64,000 nt of DNA, taken from assembly GCA_022605425.2 (NCBI GenBank), contig CM061247.1:979501-1043500 (forward strand). The letters run 5' to 3'. Source of the DNA: Hamiltosporidium tvaerminnensis. Its lineage: Eukaryota; Microsporidia; Dubosqiidae. The stretch's first letter is position 1. Each line of letters opens with the position of its first letter. Under the pieces are notes generated by a model, which was given only the letters and a program-made list of their open reading frames with translations, was not told the DNA's origin and did not search any database. The translations under genes were made by a program, and so were the position numbers. Below, piece after piece: positions 22,624-33,882 of the stretch.

Positions 22624-24111
22624 TTAATTAAAATCATTACAAATATACAATAATTCGGAATAAAAACTACAAATGATTAATCTATTTTCAAACACAGAAC
22701 CACCAATTTTTTTACAAATATTTTCAGCCCCCTCAATACTTATACATTCCACAAATATTTTCCCTTTATTCTCACATTTAATATGACTTAATAGCCCCTC
22801 TTTATTTATATCCGGTATTTTTATACTTTTTACTTCTGTGATTTGACTACACAAATTATATATTTTGGTTTCAATAAAATTAAAATGTAAATTTTCGTTA
22901 AAATCAAAAAAATTTAAAATCTGTACAAATCTTGTTTTTATAAGACTGGTTGTTATTGTATTTGAAATAAAAGTGTATTCAGGTATCATTTGACTAAAAG
23001 ATAGAACATAACAATTATCAATTGCTCTTCTGGCAATCAAGGGAATACCTTCTACTTCTATATTGCTGAGTATTTCTAGAAATGGATTTGTAGCTTCTTT
23101 ATTTTTAAAACTTAGACAGTAAAAATTATTTTTTTTAGATTTTAAAATATTTTTTATTTCTCCTTTGATTTCCTTTACTTCTTCTTTAATATATTTTATT
23201 TCATTATATTTTCGAACTTCTATTATTTCATTTAATTCTTCTTTGATATCTTCTATTTTTTTTACTTCTTCTTTGATATCTTCTATTTCATTTATCTCCT
23301 TTACTTCTTCGTTGATATATTTTAATTTTTTTACTTCTTCTTCGATATCTTCTATTTCATTTAATTCTGTAACTTCAATGAAGTGCTTTGTTTTTTTATT
23401 AGGTTCGTCGATTTCCTTGGAATTATTGCAAATTTCTCCCGTTTTAATTTTATTATTGCTTGACTGAGAAATATAAAAACTCGTTTCTGTATCAGATTTG
23501 ATTATAGAACAATTATTGTATATTTTATAATTATCAATAAAATAATATTCGGAAAATGCTTCAATCTCAGAAATATCATTTATTAAATCTCTTAAAACAT
23601 CTGTTTGTATATCAATAGGGCCTATAATAATCTTATCTCTATCATGAACAACATGTTTAACAAATTTGTTTCCAAAAAATTTACAATATAAAATATTTGA
23701 ATCAGCTGGTAAAATTTTAAAAAATTTCGATAAATAAAAACTAAAAATCGAATTCGACAAAAATAAACATTTTATAGCATCCTGTATATTTTCAAAATAC
23801 AAATATGGAAAATTAATTTTGTATCTTGTAAAATTTTTATCTAAAATTTCTTTTAATTTATTTAATTTAATTTCATCAGAAATATTATATATTGCTTGAT
23901 TTGTATAATCTGCATAAATAGAATAACAAAAATCTTTATCTGTTCGTTTTAATTTAAGCAAATTTGTCAAAACAGAATATTGTGTATCTTCTTTTGAAAT
24001 ATATATATTTGATTCTAGTATATCATCTAAATATGGTATTGCATATATAAATGGCATTGGATCACTAAACAAATTTTGTCTTCTTATTCTTCTATTCAAA
24101 GGTAAAACCAT
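22624..24111 (-). CDS. U2AF large-subunit-like splicing factor (C-terminal UHM domain)
   Basis: 495 codons from the ATG at 24111; the longer frame opens with TTG at 24129 and lacks a better start. The last ~80 residues fit the third, U2AF-homology RRM of U2AF65: 'VKSIKIP', an insert, then 'GKIFVECISIEGAENICKKI' and 'FENRLIICSFY', where human-type proteins have IKSIEIP, GKIFVEF and FANRVVV. The N-terminus ('NRRIRRQNLF') could match the basic segment before the first RRM. Residues ~240-325 are a Lys/Glu-rich, imperfectly repeated coiled-coil-like insert ('IEDIKEEVKK' repeats). The first two RRMs are too divergent for me to confirm. If right, it recognises 3' splice-site pyrimidine tracts in the nucleus, implying that introns are retained. 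Alternative: another UHM/RRM protein. Confidence 0.6.
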   Translation of the reverse strand: MVLPLNRRIRRQNLFSDPMPFIYAIPYLDDILESNIYISKEDTQYSVLTNLLKLKRTDKDFCYSIYADYTNQAIYNISDEIKLNKLKEILDKNFTRYKINFPYLYFENIQDAIKCLFLSNSIFSFYLSKFFKILPADSNILYCKFFGNKFVKHVVHDRDKIIIGPIDIQTDVLRDLINDISEIEAFSEYYFIDNYKIYNNCSIIKSDTETSFYISQSSNNKIKTGEICNNSKEIDEPNKKTKHFIEVTELNEIEDIEEEVKKLKYINEEVKEINEIEDIKEEVKKIEDIKEELNEIIEVRKYNEIKYIKEEVKEIKGEIKNILKSKKNNFYCLSFKNKEATNPFLEILSNIEVEGIPLIARRAIDNCYVLSFSQMIPEYTFISNTITTSLIKTRFVQILNFFDFNENLHFNFIETKIYNLCSQITEVKSIKIPDINKEGLLSHIKCENKGKIFVECISIEGAENICKKIGGSVFENRLIICSFYSELLYICNDFN

Positions 24112-24130
24112 CTTATGTAAATCAAACAAA

Positions 24131-24133
24131 GGG
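24131..24133 (-). promoter_or_regulatory. CCC motif before the U2AF-like gene
   Basis: On the minus strand 'aaaaaccctttgtttg' lies about 20 bases before the ATG at 24111. It supports that ATG over the upstream TTG. Confidence 0.45.
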
Positions 24134-24249
24134 TTTTTATTGTAATAAATTTTACTGAAAAATGAAAAAATCTAAAATTTACAAAAATTTTTATAAGAAA
24201 TAATTTAATGATTACCTCATTCATCGAAGATAATTTGTGGGAAAAGATT

Positions 24250-24480
24250 TTTAAAGAAAAAAATAATTTAATAAAAAGCAGATTCATTAAACAAAATTTA
24301 TAAATAACTGATTTTTTAAAAAAAAAATAATTTAATAAAAAGCAGATTCATTAAACAAAATTTATAAATAACTGATTTTTAAAGAAAAAAATAATTTAAT
24401 AAAGAACAAATTCATTCATTAAACAAAATTTATAAAAAACTGATTTTTAAAGAAAAAAAAGATTCGTTAAAGAACAAATT
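24250..24480. repeat. 64-bp tandem repeat, about 3.5 copies
   Basis: Units containing 'aataatttaataaaaagca', 'gattcattaaacaaaattta' and 'taactgatttttaaag' recur with a 64-bp period (the 'gcagattc' landmark falls at 24278 and 24342). The third and fourth units are degenerate. The array lies between NMD3 and the U2AF-like gene. Confidence 0.8.
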
Positions 24481-24608
24481 TATCAAAGAAAATAAAGTAT
24501 TCCTAAAGACTATATTTATAAGATTATTTTATAGAAAGAGATTTACTAAGAAAAAAAATTGAGAAATATTTTTATTTAAAAAAATTAAACAAAAAAATAT
24601 CTCAAAAA

Positions 24609-25916
24609 TTACATTTCAAGACCAGTTAAATCAGCCAAAATATCTTCTTCTTCATCATATTCTCCAGAATTTTTCCCATGCGAACTAAACTCACTCTCTT
24701 CATTAAACGAAACCGCATTTCTATTTCTATAAAATTTATTCGTTTTTTTATTTTTACTTTTTTCAAAAAATCTTTTAACCAAAATAATTTGAAAATCACA
24801 TTCTTCTACATTTGAGATATTTGCATGCCCAAAATCGTATCCCAGCACATAATCACCTTCCTTCAAATACAAATGTGTTTTACAATGAACACTGGTTGTA
24901 TAATCAGTTGTTACATAAACATCATAGCAACATAATTGTGTTTGATTACTTAATTTCTGACTATATATATCACTTCCCTCTACCTCTTTACTGTACGCCT
25001 TTTTACTCACTCCTTCTACTTCACTTACAATAAACTTTCGTAAACTTTTAGATGAAAAAACCACACAAATTTCTTTTTCATTTTGCCAATAAAATTTGTC
25101 TGTAAATTCTACAACTTTTAAATTTTTAATATCCAAACAAAATATTCTTGTACTCACCTTAGTAACAAGCAAATATCTATCAACAGATAAAATTTTAGAA
25201 AGTCGTTCACTTATAAAAATTATATCATCTTTACACACAGGAACGATTTCAATAGAAAAACTGTATTTATAATTACTTTTGTTACTATTAAGATCCCTGC
25301 TTATAAGTCTTTCAGAGGTTTTTGTTCTACAACATACACTTTCTTTAACAAAATTAAAAAATTTTACTGCTTCTGCACGATCAAGAAAATAAAAATCGAC
25401 ACCGTCTTTTCTGTCTTTTATGTTCGTTATTTCACCCCCAATAATATTATTCTCAAGTAAAATATGTTCCAAATATAAAAAAGTTTTTTTGTGTTCTACT
25501 TTTTGACGTACTTGCACAATACAATTCCAAAACTGCTTAGCTTCTATTCTTTGACAATCTGTACATTGCTTGTTTTTTATAACAAATTTTATTTCTATTG
25601 GATGTTCTATGTTCTGATTTGTATAAATTATTTTTATTAAAATTCGCTTGGAATGCGGTTCGGTATATAAAAAATGTGCATCGTTTATTTCGTATTTGCT
25701 TGATACTTTCTTAAGAAGAATATCTAATAATTCTTTACTGTGCCATTCAGCAGAATACCATGATTTGTTGTATAAATATCTTGAACACGATCTACAACAC
25801 TCAATCATGTCATCTTTTTTAAAATCTGTGGTCGACATTTCTGTTGCTCTACAAAAATCACACATATTTAAATTACGCGGTTCAATTTGTGTGCCACATT
25901 TGCAACATAAAATCAT
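24609..25916 (-). CDS. NMD3: NMD3, 60S ribosomal subunit export adaptor
   Basis: 435 codons. The N-terminus has the paired Cys fingers of NMD3: C4/C5, C7, C19 and C22 ('CCKCG', 'CDFC'), then C40/C41 and C44 ('CCRSC'), and a third pair C118/C121 ('CTDCQRIEAKQFWNCIVQVR') followed by 'VRQKVEHKKTFLYLEHILL', all diagnostic of the family. NMD3 binds the late nuclear 60S subunit and recruits the CRM1 exportin through a C-terminal export signal. The C-terminus here is short (yeast NMD3 is ~518 residues) with a basic patch ('KSKNKKTNKFYRNRN') and an acidic hydrophobic tail ('EEEDILADLTGLEM') that could supply the nuclear localisation and export signals. Start: CCCCC two bases before the ATG. It reads in the same direction as separase and the U2AF-like gene. 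Confidence 0.92.
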   Translation of the reverse strand: MILCCKCGTQIEPRNLNMCDFCRATEMSTTDFKKDDMIECCRSCSRYLYNKSWYSAEWHSKELLDILLKKVSSKYEINDAHFLYTEPHSKRILIKIIYTNQNIEHPIEIKFVIKNKQCTDCQRIEAKQFWNCIVQVRQKVEHKKTFLYLEHILLENNIIGGEITNIKDRKDGVDFYFLDRAEAVKFFNFVKESVCCRTKTSERLISRDLNSNKSNYKYSFSIEIVPVCKDDIIFISERLSKILSVDRYLLVTKVSTRIFCLDIKNLKVVEFTDKFYWQNEKEICVVFSSKSLRKFIVSEVEGVSKKAYSKEVEGSDIYSQKLSNQTQLCCYDVYVTTDYTTSVHCKTHLYLKEGDYVLGYDFGHANISNVEECDFQIILVKRFFEKSKNKKTNKFYRNRNAVSFNEESEFSSHGKNSGEYDEEEDILADLTGLEM

Positions 25917-25918
25917 TA

Positions 25919-25923
25919 GGGGG
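25919..25923 (-). promoter_or_regulatory. CCCCC motif directly before NMD3
   Basis: On the minus strand 'gatccccctaATG'. This is the clearest example in the window of the start-proximal microsporidian motif and implies a nearly leaderless mRNA. Confidence 0.7.
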
Positions 25924-26840
25924 ATCAGTTTTATTTGTTAAACGTTATAAACAAAAATTTTTTTATTAAATGGGTTAAAGAATAAAATTTTTGTACCAAA
26001 AACAGAAAGAAAAACATAAAATTATTGATAATGTTCTTACATTTTCTAAAAATTATAATAAAACTTAAACTAAAACACATCTGTACAGTGAAAGAAGTAT
26101 CTCTTTAGATAATTAGAAAATAATTTATAAAAAAAATATTTTATCTACTGCATATGAGCTTATAATAATATAGTTATTCAATATAGCATTATATTGTTTC
26201 ATGTTAAAACTATTTTTTAAAATTATGAAATATTCTACAAACTTTTGAAAAATATATTTCTTATTTGAAACAGCTAATTACTCTTTGAAACTTGGATCAA
26301 TAATTATTTCAAAAGATATCAGTATTAATCATATATACAAGGTTTGAGAAAAAAGTTATGAAGATCTCACCTAGACCCACATATATTACAACAAGTAATA
26401 TTCATAAATAGCTTTTTCTCAATACGTTAGTATAGTTTAAATGTCATAATATAAATTTAAAATTATTAAATATGAAAGAAGAAAGTATTTTTATCGCATA
26501 TTATTTTACTGAAACATATTGCTTAGTAAACATTTTTTTAGTAAATTAACAGAAATAAAAAATATTTGTGTGAAATATAAAAAAAAATTATTTTGAAATG
26601 AATTGAATCCATTGTGGATACAAAGAATAAAATATTCAGTAATAGAAAGATGGAATTCATCACTCAATTAGTTAAATTGTATGTCTTTTATTTTTGCTTG
26701 ATAGAATCTGTACGCTACTTCTCTCTAATTTATTAAATATTTATTTGAACAAAGAAATATAATAAAACAACTAAATAATTACTTGGAAACATACCTTTAA
26801 AAATAAAATTTATAAGCCCAGAGTCTCTAATTATTTTACG
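25924..26840. other. AT-rich intergenic DNA
   Basis: No gene or repeat recognised. Confidence 0.4.
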
Positions 26841-27010
26841 AGACAGTTTTAAAGAAAAAAATATCTATTCTTCTGTAACAAAATCTTTAAAGAAAATCAT
26901 GTGAGAGTTTAATTTAAAATATGATAATTTATTTAAGTCTATGATAGCAAAAACCAAGTCTTTGAATATATATCTTAACAAACACACGGTTTTAGTCAAT
27001 AAAATCCCTT
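26841..27010 (+). mobile_element. Decayed fragment of the R4-like element (5' part)
   Basis: 'aagaaaatcatg.gagagtttaatttaaa' and, 60 bp on, 'aagtctttgaatatat' match 14342-14371 and 14410-14440 of the R4-like element in the same orientation. Surrounding frames are full of stops. Confidence 0.65.
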
Positions 27011-30000
27011 AATAAAAAATTTAAGGGTATCGTTGCGCTATAATCAAGTTAAGTTTCGGAGATTATCTAAAAACTTTAAATCTAATTACATCACCAATCA
27101 AAATAATTCAAAAATTTAAATATTAAATGTCTTGACTTGTATTGCTATCAAATTGTTTACACTTTACTTGATGAATTTAAGAAATATGATTAATCAGCCT
27201 TCTAACAAAAATGAATTAGAAATTATTGATATTTTAATTTCTTTTAAAGTGATTTCCGGTAAAGTATAAAAGCTTTAATATTAATAGAGACATTGTGATT
27301 TTATAAAAACTACAAGGAGATTATTTCAACTGTACGATTATTTTCCGATTAAAAAAAGAGTAATAAGTAATTTTTTGATAAATTTTATGCATATTTTATA
27401 TGCTTCTAAGTTTAAAACCAAGTACTTGGCGCATTTCGCTAAGATCACAGTGAAAATGCAGTTTCTGCTTAAAAAACAAACCAGAAATGCTATTAAGTTA
27501 TAAAAGAAAACAAAAAAGTCATTAAAAAGTTTAGTGTATAAACCATAGAGAAAAACAAAATCTGAATGCCTTATAATTTTTAAAATCTTTGATTTAAAAG
27601 ATCAGAGGTATCTAAACTACGACTCACTGATGTATTTCTCAGGCTCCCTACGTTTTTTTTTGTATTGTAGGTTTTCTTTAGTAAGACAATAGAATAAAAA
27701 AATTATATTATAGATAATTTTTGTTAAGAACTTACAATAAAAGAATTTTTTTAATTAAAACGTTCAATCAACATTAATCGTATATTTTATTATTTCATAT
27801 AACCAATCCAAAGGGAAATAACAAATTGTGAGGCATAATTTATTATTAAGCAGATTAATGTGTAGTAGATTTGATTATAATGATTTTTTGAAGTTTTGGG
27901 TTAAATTTAACGTAAAATTATCAATAATGATTTCAAAGACTTATTTTCAATTAAATCCGAAATGTTCTTGTGTATTTCATGTTAAGCGTGTTTTTTTACA
28001 AAGATATGTAATGGCAAAGGATAAATAAAACCGCGAACAAATTTATAAGCGTGATTGAAATGTTTTACTAGAAGCCTCTATTAAAATTTCAATAATTTCG
28101 AATTTAAATAATTTCTCGTTAAATTTCACTTTAAAGCAAATCTATTAATTCAAATTGAAGTTATGGAGCCAAAATTTCAATAGTAGCAGTAAAAGAATTT
28201 CGAAAAATTCTAAATAGACGCTTACTAAATTAAAATCAAAAATACTGCCAAAAGTTATTTTAAAATTATCTGAGGTTTCAACTGAAAACTTCATTAGTAA
28301 TAATCTCTCTCGGTGTTCCACAAATGTTTGGTTTACGAAAATATAAAAATGATTTTGTTTTATTTGATATTTAAAAAAGACTATTTTTAGACGAATTGAT
28401 TTAATTTGAGTTTATAATTCAACTAGCATCTGTTTTTTTCTTTAAATTTTTTTTTTAAAGCGTTCATATGTTCTGTTAAATCTTTCAAAAACTTATTTCA
28501 ATGGTCTTTTTCATTATTTAGCTTTGAATGGGAATGATTCCATCCATTTTAAAATATTTCGATAATTATTATAATTTTGAAAAACTACTTATAAACTTGC
28601 CACGACTGATCCAGAGAACTTCTGTATAATAAGAAAAATATTTTCTTACCTTATTCAGTGCTATCGCCAAATGACGATAATATACTGCAAGAAATTCAGT
28701 ATAGATATTGATTGATATGGTCAGTTTTATATATCTCGAAATGTCCAGGTATTTTACACATAATAGCCTTTAAGAAATCCTACAATATATCAACGACTCT
28801 GAACCAGCGTCTTTTGCCACGAACGTCAATACAAGAGCAAAAATACCTTTATTATTCCCGGCAACCAGCTTTAATAAACACCAAGTTCTTCAATCTAAGA
28901 TTTCTTCTTTACAAGTTTTTTTTAATATATACAAAACAATGACGGTGCTGTAAATTCCAAAGACGTTAAGAGCTCTTCATATGTTTCAAAATTTTGATAA
29001 ATCTTTTGAAATAAAAGGTAACACCTGAATATACAAGAAACATTATTTGACTCATCAAGAGTTACAAAAACCTATTCCGGGTGTTTTAAATGTCAGAATA
29101 TGGTCAAATAATATTTTCTGCTGCGTGTATATATCTCTAACTACTTTGTGTGCAAACAAACCAATGTTCTTAAGCGTATTAACTTTTTTTGAAACATTTA
29201 TAATCACCCAACGATGATACGGTTTTTTTTATTAATTTTCTGCCTATAAAAGATTAACAAAGTTTTTCTAACAGATAAGCCATATGAAAACTAGGTTAGG
29301 TTGCGGCTATTTATCTTATATTTACTTCTTTAAACAACAATTTGATATTTAAATGATGGCTTTAACTCTCCATAATTTACTGTCGCAAATTTTAATGTTT
29401 CCCAAATATTTTTGAAAATTTTGATTTCATAATGATTTTTTATATTGTTCATTAAGAGCTGATATTATAGTTTTCCAAACAACACATATTACCCCATTGT
29501 TAACTATATAACAAAGACCCGAGTCTTTAATGTATTTTTAAAGTTCTGCATTCACAATATACCTGTCTCTTTTTGTCCGTATTCTTATGTATTTAAATTA
29601 AGTAAATAAAATAAATAGAAATACATTAAGCTTATATTAGATTTTTAGTTATAATAATGAGATTAATTATTTTCTTTGCCCCAGGTAAAACAATTAAGAA
29701 GAACCAAAAGTTATAAAAATAAGATATTTTTTCTATTGGAAAATGACTATGTGCATTTTTTCGATTATTTTACATATCATAACAATAGTGATGAGAAAAC
29801 AAAGATAAAAATAAAAAACAGTAAAGACATAAAAACATAATATTTGATAGTCCTAAAACGCTTTCCGATCTGACAGGAGATTATAAAGCAAAAATTGCAT
29901 CCCGCACTAGAGAATTGATTATATTGCTTCGTTTTACTGAATAGTTCGCATTGCGGTGTCGAAGTCATATTTGAAACCGATTAAACGGTTTTTGAGTTTA

Positions 30001-30336
30001 AGACGTTTTTATCGTCGATAATGTAGAGCAGATTAATTGTTTCTATTTTATGAACCACAAATTATTTTAAAGTGAATACTATACGTGTAAAATGAATATA
30101 AGATAGCCGATAGATTGTAGGCCAAGCGTAAAAAAGTAAAAGCATAATTATAAAAAAATAATTTTAGAATGGTGTTAATTATGCGTTTCCAGTAATTTAA
30201 AGATCAAAAAATTTAGTCTTTTCGAACTTAGCGATTTCTTCTCAATTTTCTCCATTTTTTTCTAACTTTTAATTTAAATTGGTAATTTGCTTTTGTAGTA
30301 ACTTAAAATACTTAACTACCCATAAATATAAATGCA
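27011..30336. other. AT-rich DNA between two R4-like fragments
   Basis: Fragments of the same element flank this stretch in order and orientation, so it may be the wreck of one copy plus insertions. Around 27130-27200 a frame reading 'LTCIAIKLFTLYLM' could correspond to the RT segment near 14905, but this is weak. Frames at 27828-28028 (GTG start), 28712-28942 and 29777-29968 (-) are not called: no motif and no CCC signal. Confidence 0.3.
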
Positions 30337-30700
30337 TACATTCAGTTGATAGTATTTAAGAGGACAATCGAAACGATTTCATTTGATCAATGAAGAGGAT
30401 CCGAGTTGAGACCAAATTTCGAGGAATGCTGGTAAAGGGCGTGAATAGGTGTCATTAAGATTACGTAGATGAAGAAGAAATCAACATCCTTTTAAAATAA
30501 GTAAGTAACGAGCTAGATGTTCTTAAAAACTTTTAAATCAAAAATCATACACCCCATATTTCACATGGTGGAATCACACTAGAGGAACCGAAGATAAACA
30601 TAAATAAATATCAGATTTTAGAGCAGAAAATATTCTCCGATAAGAGGTACTAGAGAATGCATTAAAATAAAAAGATATTTTACCTCAGAAATTTATTAAA
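30337..30700 (+). mobile_element. Decayed fragment of the R4-like element (3' end)
   Basis: Aligns with 16790-17170. Shared landmarks in order are 'atacattcagt', 'gtcgaaac'/'atcgaaac', 'tttcatttgatc'/'tttcctttgatc', 'gaagagga', 'ggtgtcatta'/'ggtgttatta', 'ggaatcacac'/'ggaaccactt' and 'tagaggaaccga'. Many indels and stops. Confidence 0.75.
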
Positions 30701-30874
30701 TAAAAATATTTTTTTAAAGATTCGTCAAGATACATTTTTATTCTTTTGAATGTCTAATAGAAGTTTGACAGTTCATATGAAGCTTTATACATTAAACTTT
30801 AAGAAATAATTTTAAATATATTGATATAAAGGTTTATGTTTATTGGCCATTAATTCTATTTATATGGGGGTTTT

Positions 30875-30980
30875 CAATCAATATAATAATCCTTGCAATC
30901 AATATCATAATTTTTCGATCAATATCATAATTGTTGCAATCAATATGATAATTCCTGCAATCAATATAATGATTATTTTT
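30875..30980. repeat. Five ~21-bp direct repeats at the left end of the Tc1-type element
   Basis: Units start at about 30875, 30896, 30918, 30937 and 30958, consensus 'caatcaatatnataattnttg' with 19-22 bp spacing. At least one and a half units occur inverted at the right end. They are likely transposase-binding iterons forming a long terminal repeat. Confidence 0.85.
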
Positions 30981-31020
30981 AAAAATAAAAAATGATTTAT
31001 TTCATTAAAAATTAACTTCC

Positions 31021-32150
31021 ATGTCAGACTCTTTTTCAGGTAAAAATACCCACGAGAAAAAATATCATTTTTATGTCGATGAAACGCCAGAATGTATAGA
31101 ATGTGAAAATGATTTGCTTGTCTTGGAAAAATATCGTGATCACGCGATGAAAATCACCCACTAACCACAATTCCAACCTTGAGAAAACAAATAGTTTCTA
31201 ATAATGATCAAGAACGCATATTTGCAAATACATTTGAAGGCCATTCTATGTTAGCAATGGCCTCGATGCTTCGAATAAATTACAGACGATTAATAGTATC
31301 GTTGACGATTTTTTAAAACTGATTTGGTATTTCTCGAGAAAAGCGGTCTGGATAGGCGCTTAAAGTTAACTTTGTAAATCAAAAAAGGCTTACAAACCTA
31401 TGTTGATTTGGATGTACAAAAACCCTTCATGAGTTGGCAGAATGGGTCAACTGCAACATTTAATGTTGATGTGTCCCCTAGTACAATTGATCGCGCACTA
31501 AGAGAGTTCCATTAAATTCTAAAGCGTGTAACATTAGTGCCTGTGCGTAGAAATTCACCCTCGCAAATTGAGTTCAGGACAAATTACGCAACTAGTTTTC
31601 GTGAGTTGGAGGTTGATAATGATGACAAAAACTTTGTTTTTTTAGATGAATTTGGGGTTGCGGTAGTAATACACCTCAGTAGAGGCTGTAATAGGAGAGG
31701 TGAATCTGCATACCTATCTGTGACTCCAGCCCGAAGTAGAAATATTTTAGTAGTCGAGGAAATGAACAAATAAGGTAGGATATACCATAAGATTCATGAG
31801 AGAGCCATAAATGAAGAGGACTTCAGATTATCCATTAAGTAGATATATGAATGTGTCAATGGCAAAGGATTTCGACTTCTATATTTGTAATTTACAATGC
31901 GAGAATTCATCACTATCTTGGATTGAATGATGATGAGGAAATTGCCTCGTATCAAATAAAATACCTTCCACCTTACTCTCAATTTTTTAATCTAATTGAG
32001 AATGCATTCTCAGTCTGAAAAAATAAATTAACTCGAGATGGTGTCCATACGAAGCCTCAGTTGAGAATATTATATTTGTGAAAAATTTAATGAGATGACG
32101 ACAGAACATTGTAGTTCCTTTTATCAGAAAATATTGGCATTTGCAGGAGG
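31021..32150 (+). pseudogene. Broken Tc1/IS630-type transposase
   Basis: Begins ATG at 31021 (47 codons to a TAA at 31162), then shifts frame through a helix-turn-helix-like part ('EGHSMLAMASMLRINYRR'), then 31537-31773 with the first catalytic Asp ('VFLDEFGV', Asp codon 31645). After further stops and shifts comes 'IYNARIHHYLGLNDDE', then 'YLPPYSQFFNLIENAFSV'. The second catalytic position, normally the Asp of 'DNA', is Tyr here (codon 31893). The Glu in 'IEN' (codon 31998) is kept, with 34 residues between them (DD34E spacing). Inactive through stops, frameshifts and a lost Asp. Confidence 0.8.
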
Positions 32151-32265
32151 CTGAGGTAGGATAAGCGATTCTTTAATAAATCTCAAGTAGTAATTATACT
32201 TTTATGTTTCAAATTTTATTTCTTGAAAATAATTCTTATATTGATTGCAGGATTATTATATTGAT

Positions 32266-32887
32266 CTAAAAACCATGTAAATCAATATGACCCTCGGAGT
32301 AATAATTTCCGAGATCCTTGTTTTAGATTTGTGGTTTAATTTTATTCTTTTCAATTATAGTTTGATGTTCAATAGAATTTGCTTCTTAAATTTACAAAAT
32401 TTTTTAAATCGAAACATTTTAAGTACCAATCAGGAATTTTAAGCCCTTTGTTTACCAACATTAATTTTATAAATGTCTTTACTAACTATTTTCGACATTT
32501 AGTTTGATAATGATTCTCTTTGAGATATAAACAAGTGGTTTTGTTTTCTATGTTGTCTCTATTTATTTATGCTACATTTTATTTAATTCAGAGGTTTTTT
32601 AAAAAATACATTCTATTTATTTCAAAACACTAAAATCAAATGTCAAAAATAAAATATTTCTTCGACCCTTCTTAGAAATGCGACCTAAATCGTTTTGGAA
32701 AAAACGTATGACCGAGGATTTCAGTTTCTCATGATAAGAGAAATGAGTAATTTAAAACTGGGCTCGTTAGGTGTTGTGGAAAACGTATACAAAACACCTA
32801 CTAGAAATTATCATATTCATATATTATGACGCAAACTCAATCCTAATTTTGCTATAAAATAAACCAATATTATTATGTTCGTCATTA
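32266..32887. other. AT-rich intergenic DNA
   Basis: Nothing supportable. Confidence 0.4.
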
Positions 32888-33605
32888 GTGGAGGGAGGAT
32901 AACCACATAAAAAACTTTCTGCTTGGCAATGAGTGTATGAAACTAGTGTGAGGTCATTGTTTAGATATAGGGTGTGATTACAACCACACTACATCTTCGG
33001 TTGTTCCATGGGAGTTGTTATGAGGAGGAGAGGTCTAAGAAATGGAGAAACTTTTTCTACAAATTTATTTGTAGTTTTTTATGTAACCAGATTGCAGACC
33101 GCAGCTGAACATGTAGGTAATTGCCATGTAAAAGCATGGAAACCTAGCCTTGCTCACTCGCGTTAGAAGACTTAGCGCCCGGAAGATATAAAACAAAAAA
33201 ACCATTTAAAGCCAGGAAAGCTAAGTAGCAGGTTATACCTGTTGGTATGACATTGCACTGTCTAGGTGACCCATGTAAGTCTCTGAAATATATCTTAGCT
33301 AGAAGTTTATTGGGTTCAGAAAGTGTAGAGTAAATGGGAATGCTGCATAGTCTTGGGGGAGCCCAGGGGGGCTTCGGCCTTCGATCACACTCCATGCAAA
33401 GGGCATTAACGAACTCCGGGCAACTTCCTCGCCTATTAATTAGGTTCTACACACCTGGTAGATGAAAGGCTTTGGGACGTAGGTATCGCAGGGGTTACCG
33501 ATGGAGTGTTGGGGTAGCAGTCATTTATGTTAAACCTAGAACTGCGTTAATGTCATAAAAACAAATATAACACTTGCCACTATTTTAAAAAGATGTGATA
33601 CTTTT
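32888..33605 (+). repeat. Dispersed ~0.7 kb repeat, copy B
   Basis: Best-preserved copy of the family, in inverse orientation to copy A at 4763-5481. It contains the near-palindrome at 33057-33074, a GC-rich core (33340-33500), and on its minus strand an 83-codon frame (33144-33395) that copy A does not keep open; the frame is therefore probably not a conserved gene. Confidence 0.75.
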
Positions 33606-33882
33606 AAATAAAAAATTATGTTCGTCATTACATTTAACTTTAACTAAAATATTAAAAAAGAAATTTGACAAATTATTCAACACTTCAAGAAAATTATATA
33701 AGTTAATTCTATAAATCATTAAATCTGTAAAAGTATCACAATTTTAAAATCTGAAATAAATCAATAGAAAACCAGAGGAACAATAATTTATGTGTTTAAA
33801 GATGTAATTTTTACTATCGATTTATAAAAATATCTGTAAAGCAAAATTTTGTTTAAGGAAGAACAAATATTATTAAATAAAA

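Larger units (their letters stand above)
30875..32265 (+). mobile_element. Dead Tc1/IS630-type (DD34E) DNA transposon
   Basis: About 1.4 kb bounded by matching termini. The left end is a run of ~21-bp units; the right end (32231-32265) contains, in reverse complement, the same 'atcaatataataatcc' and 'tgcaatcaatat' units. The enclosed transposase gene is broken. Exact ends and target duplication are not clear. Confidence 0.7.

Noticed and set aside
23165-23467. 100-codon plus-strand Ser/Phe/Ile-rich frame
   Set aside because: Shadow of the Lys/Glu repeat in the U2AF-like protein on the other strand.
30875-30980. Regular ~21-bp repeats as a CRISPR array
   Set aside because: The units are contiguous with no unique spacers, occur inverted at the other end of a transposase gene, and the genome looks eukaryotic.
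33144-33395. 83-codon minus-strand frame in repeat copy B, possibly a gene
   Set aside because: The matching stretch of copy A has several stops, so the frame is not conserved.
32888-33605. GC-richer repeat as rRNA
   Set aside because: I could not match any universally conserved rRNA block; copies diverge too much for rRNA.
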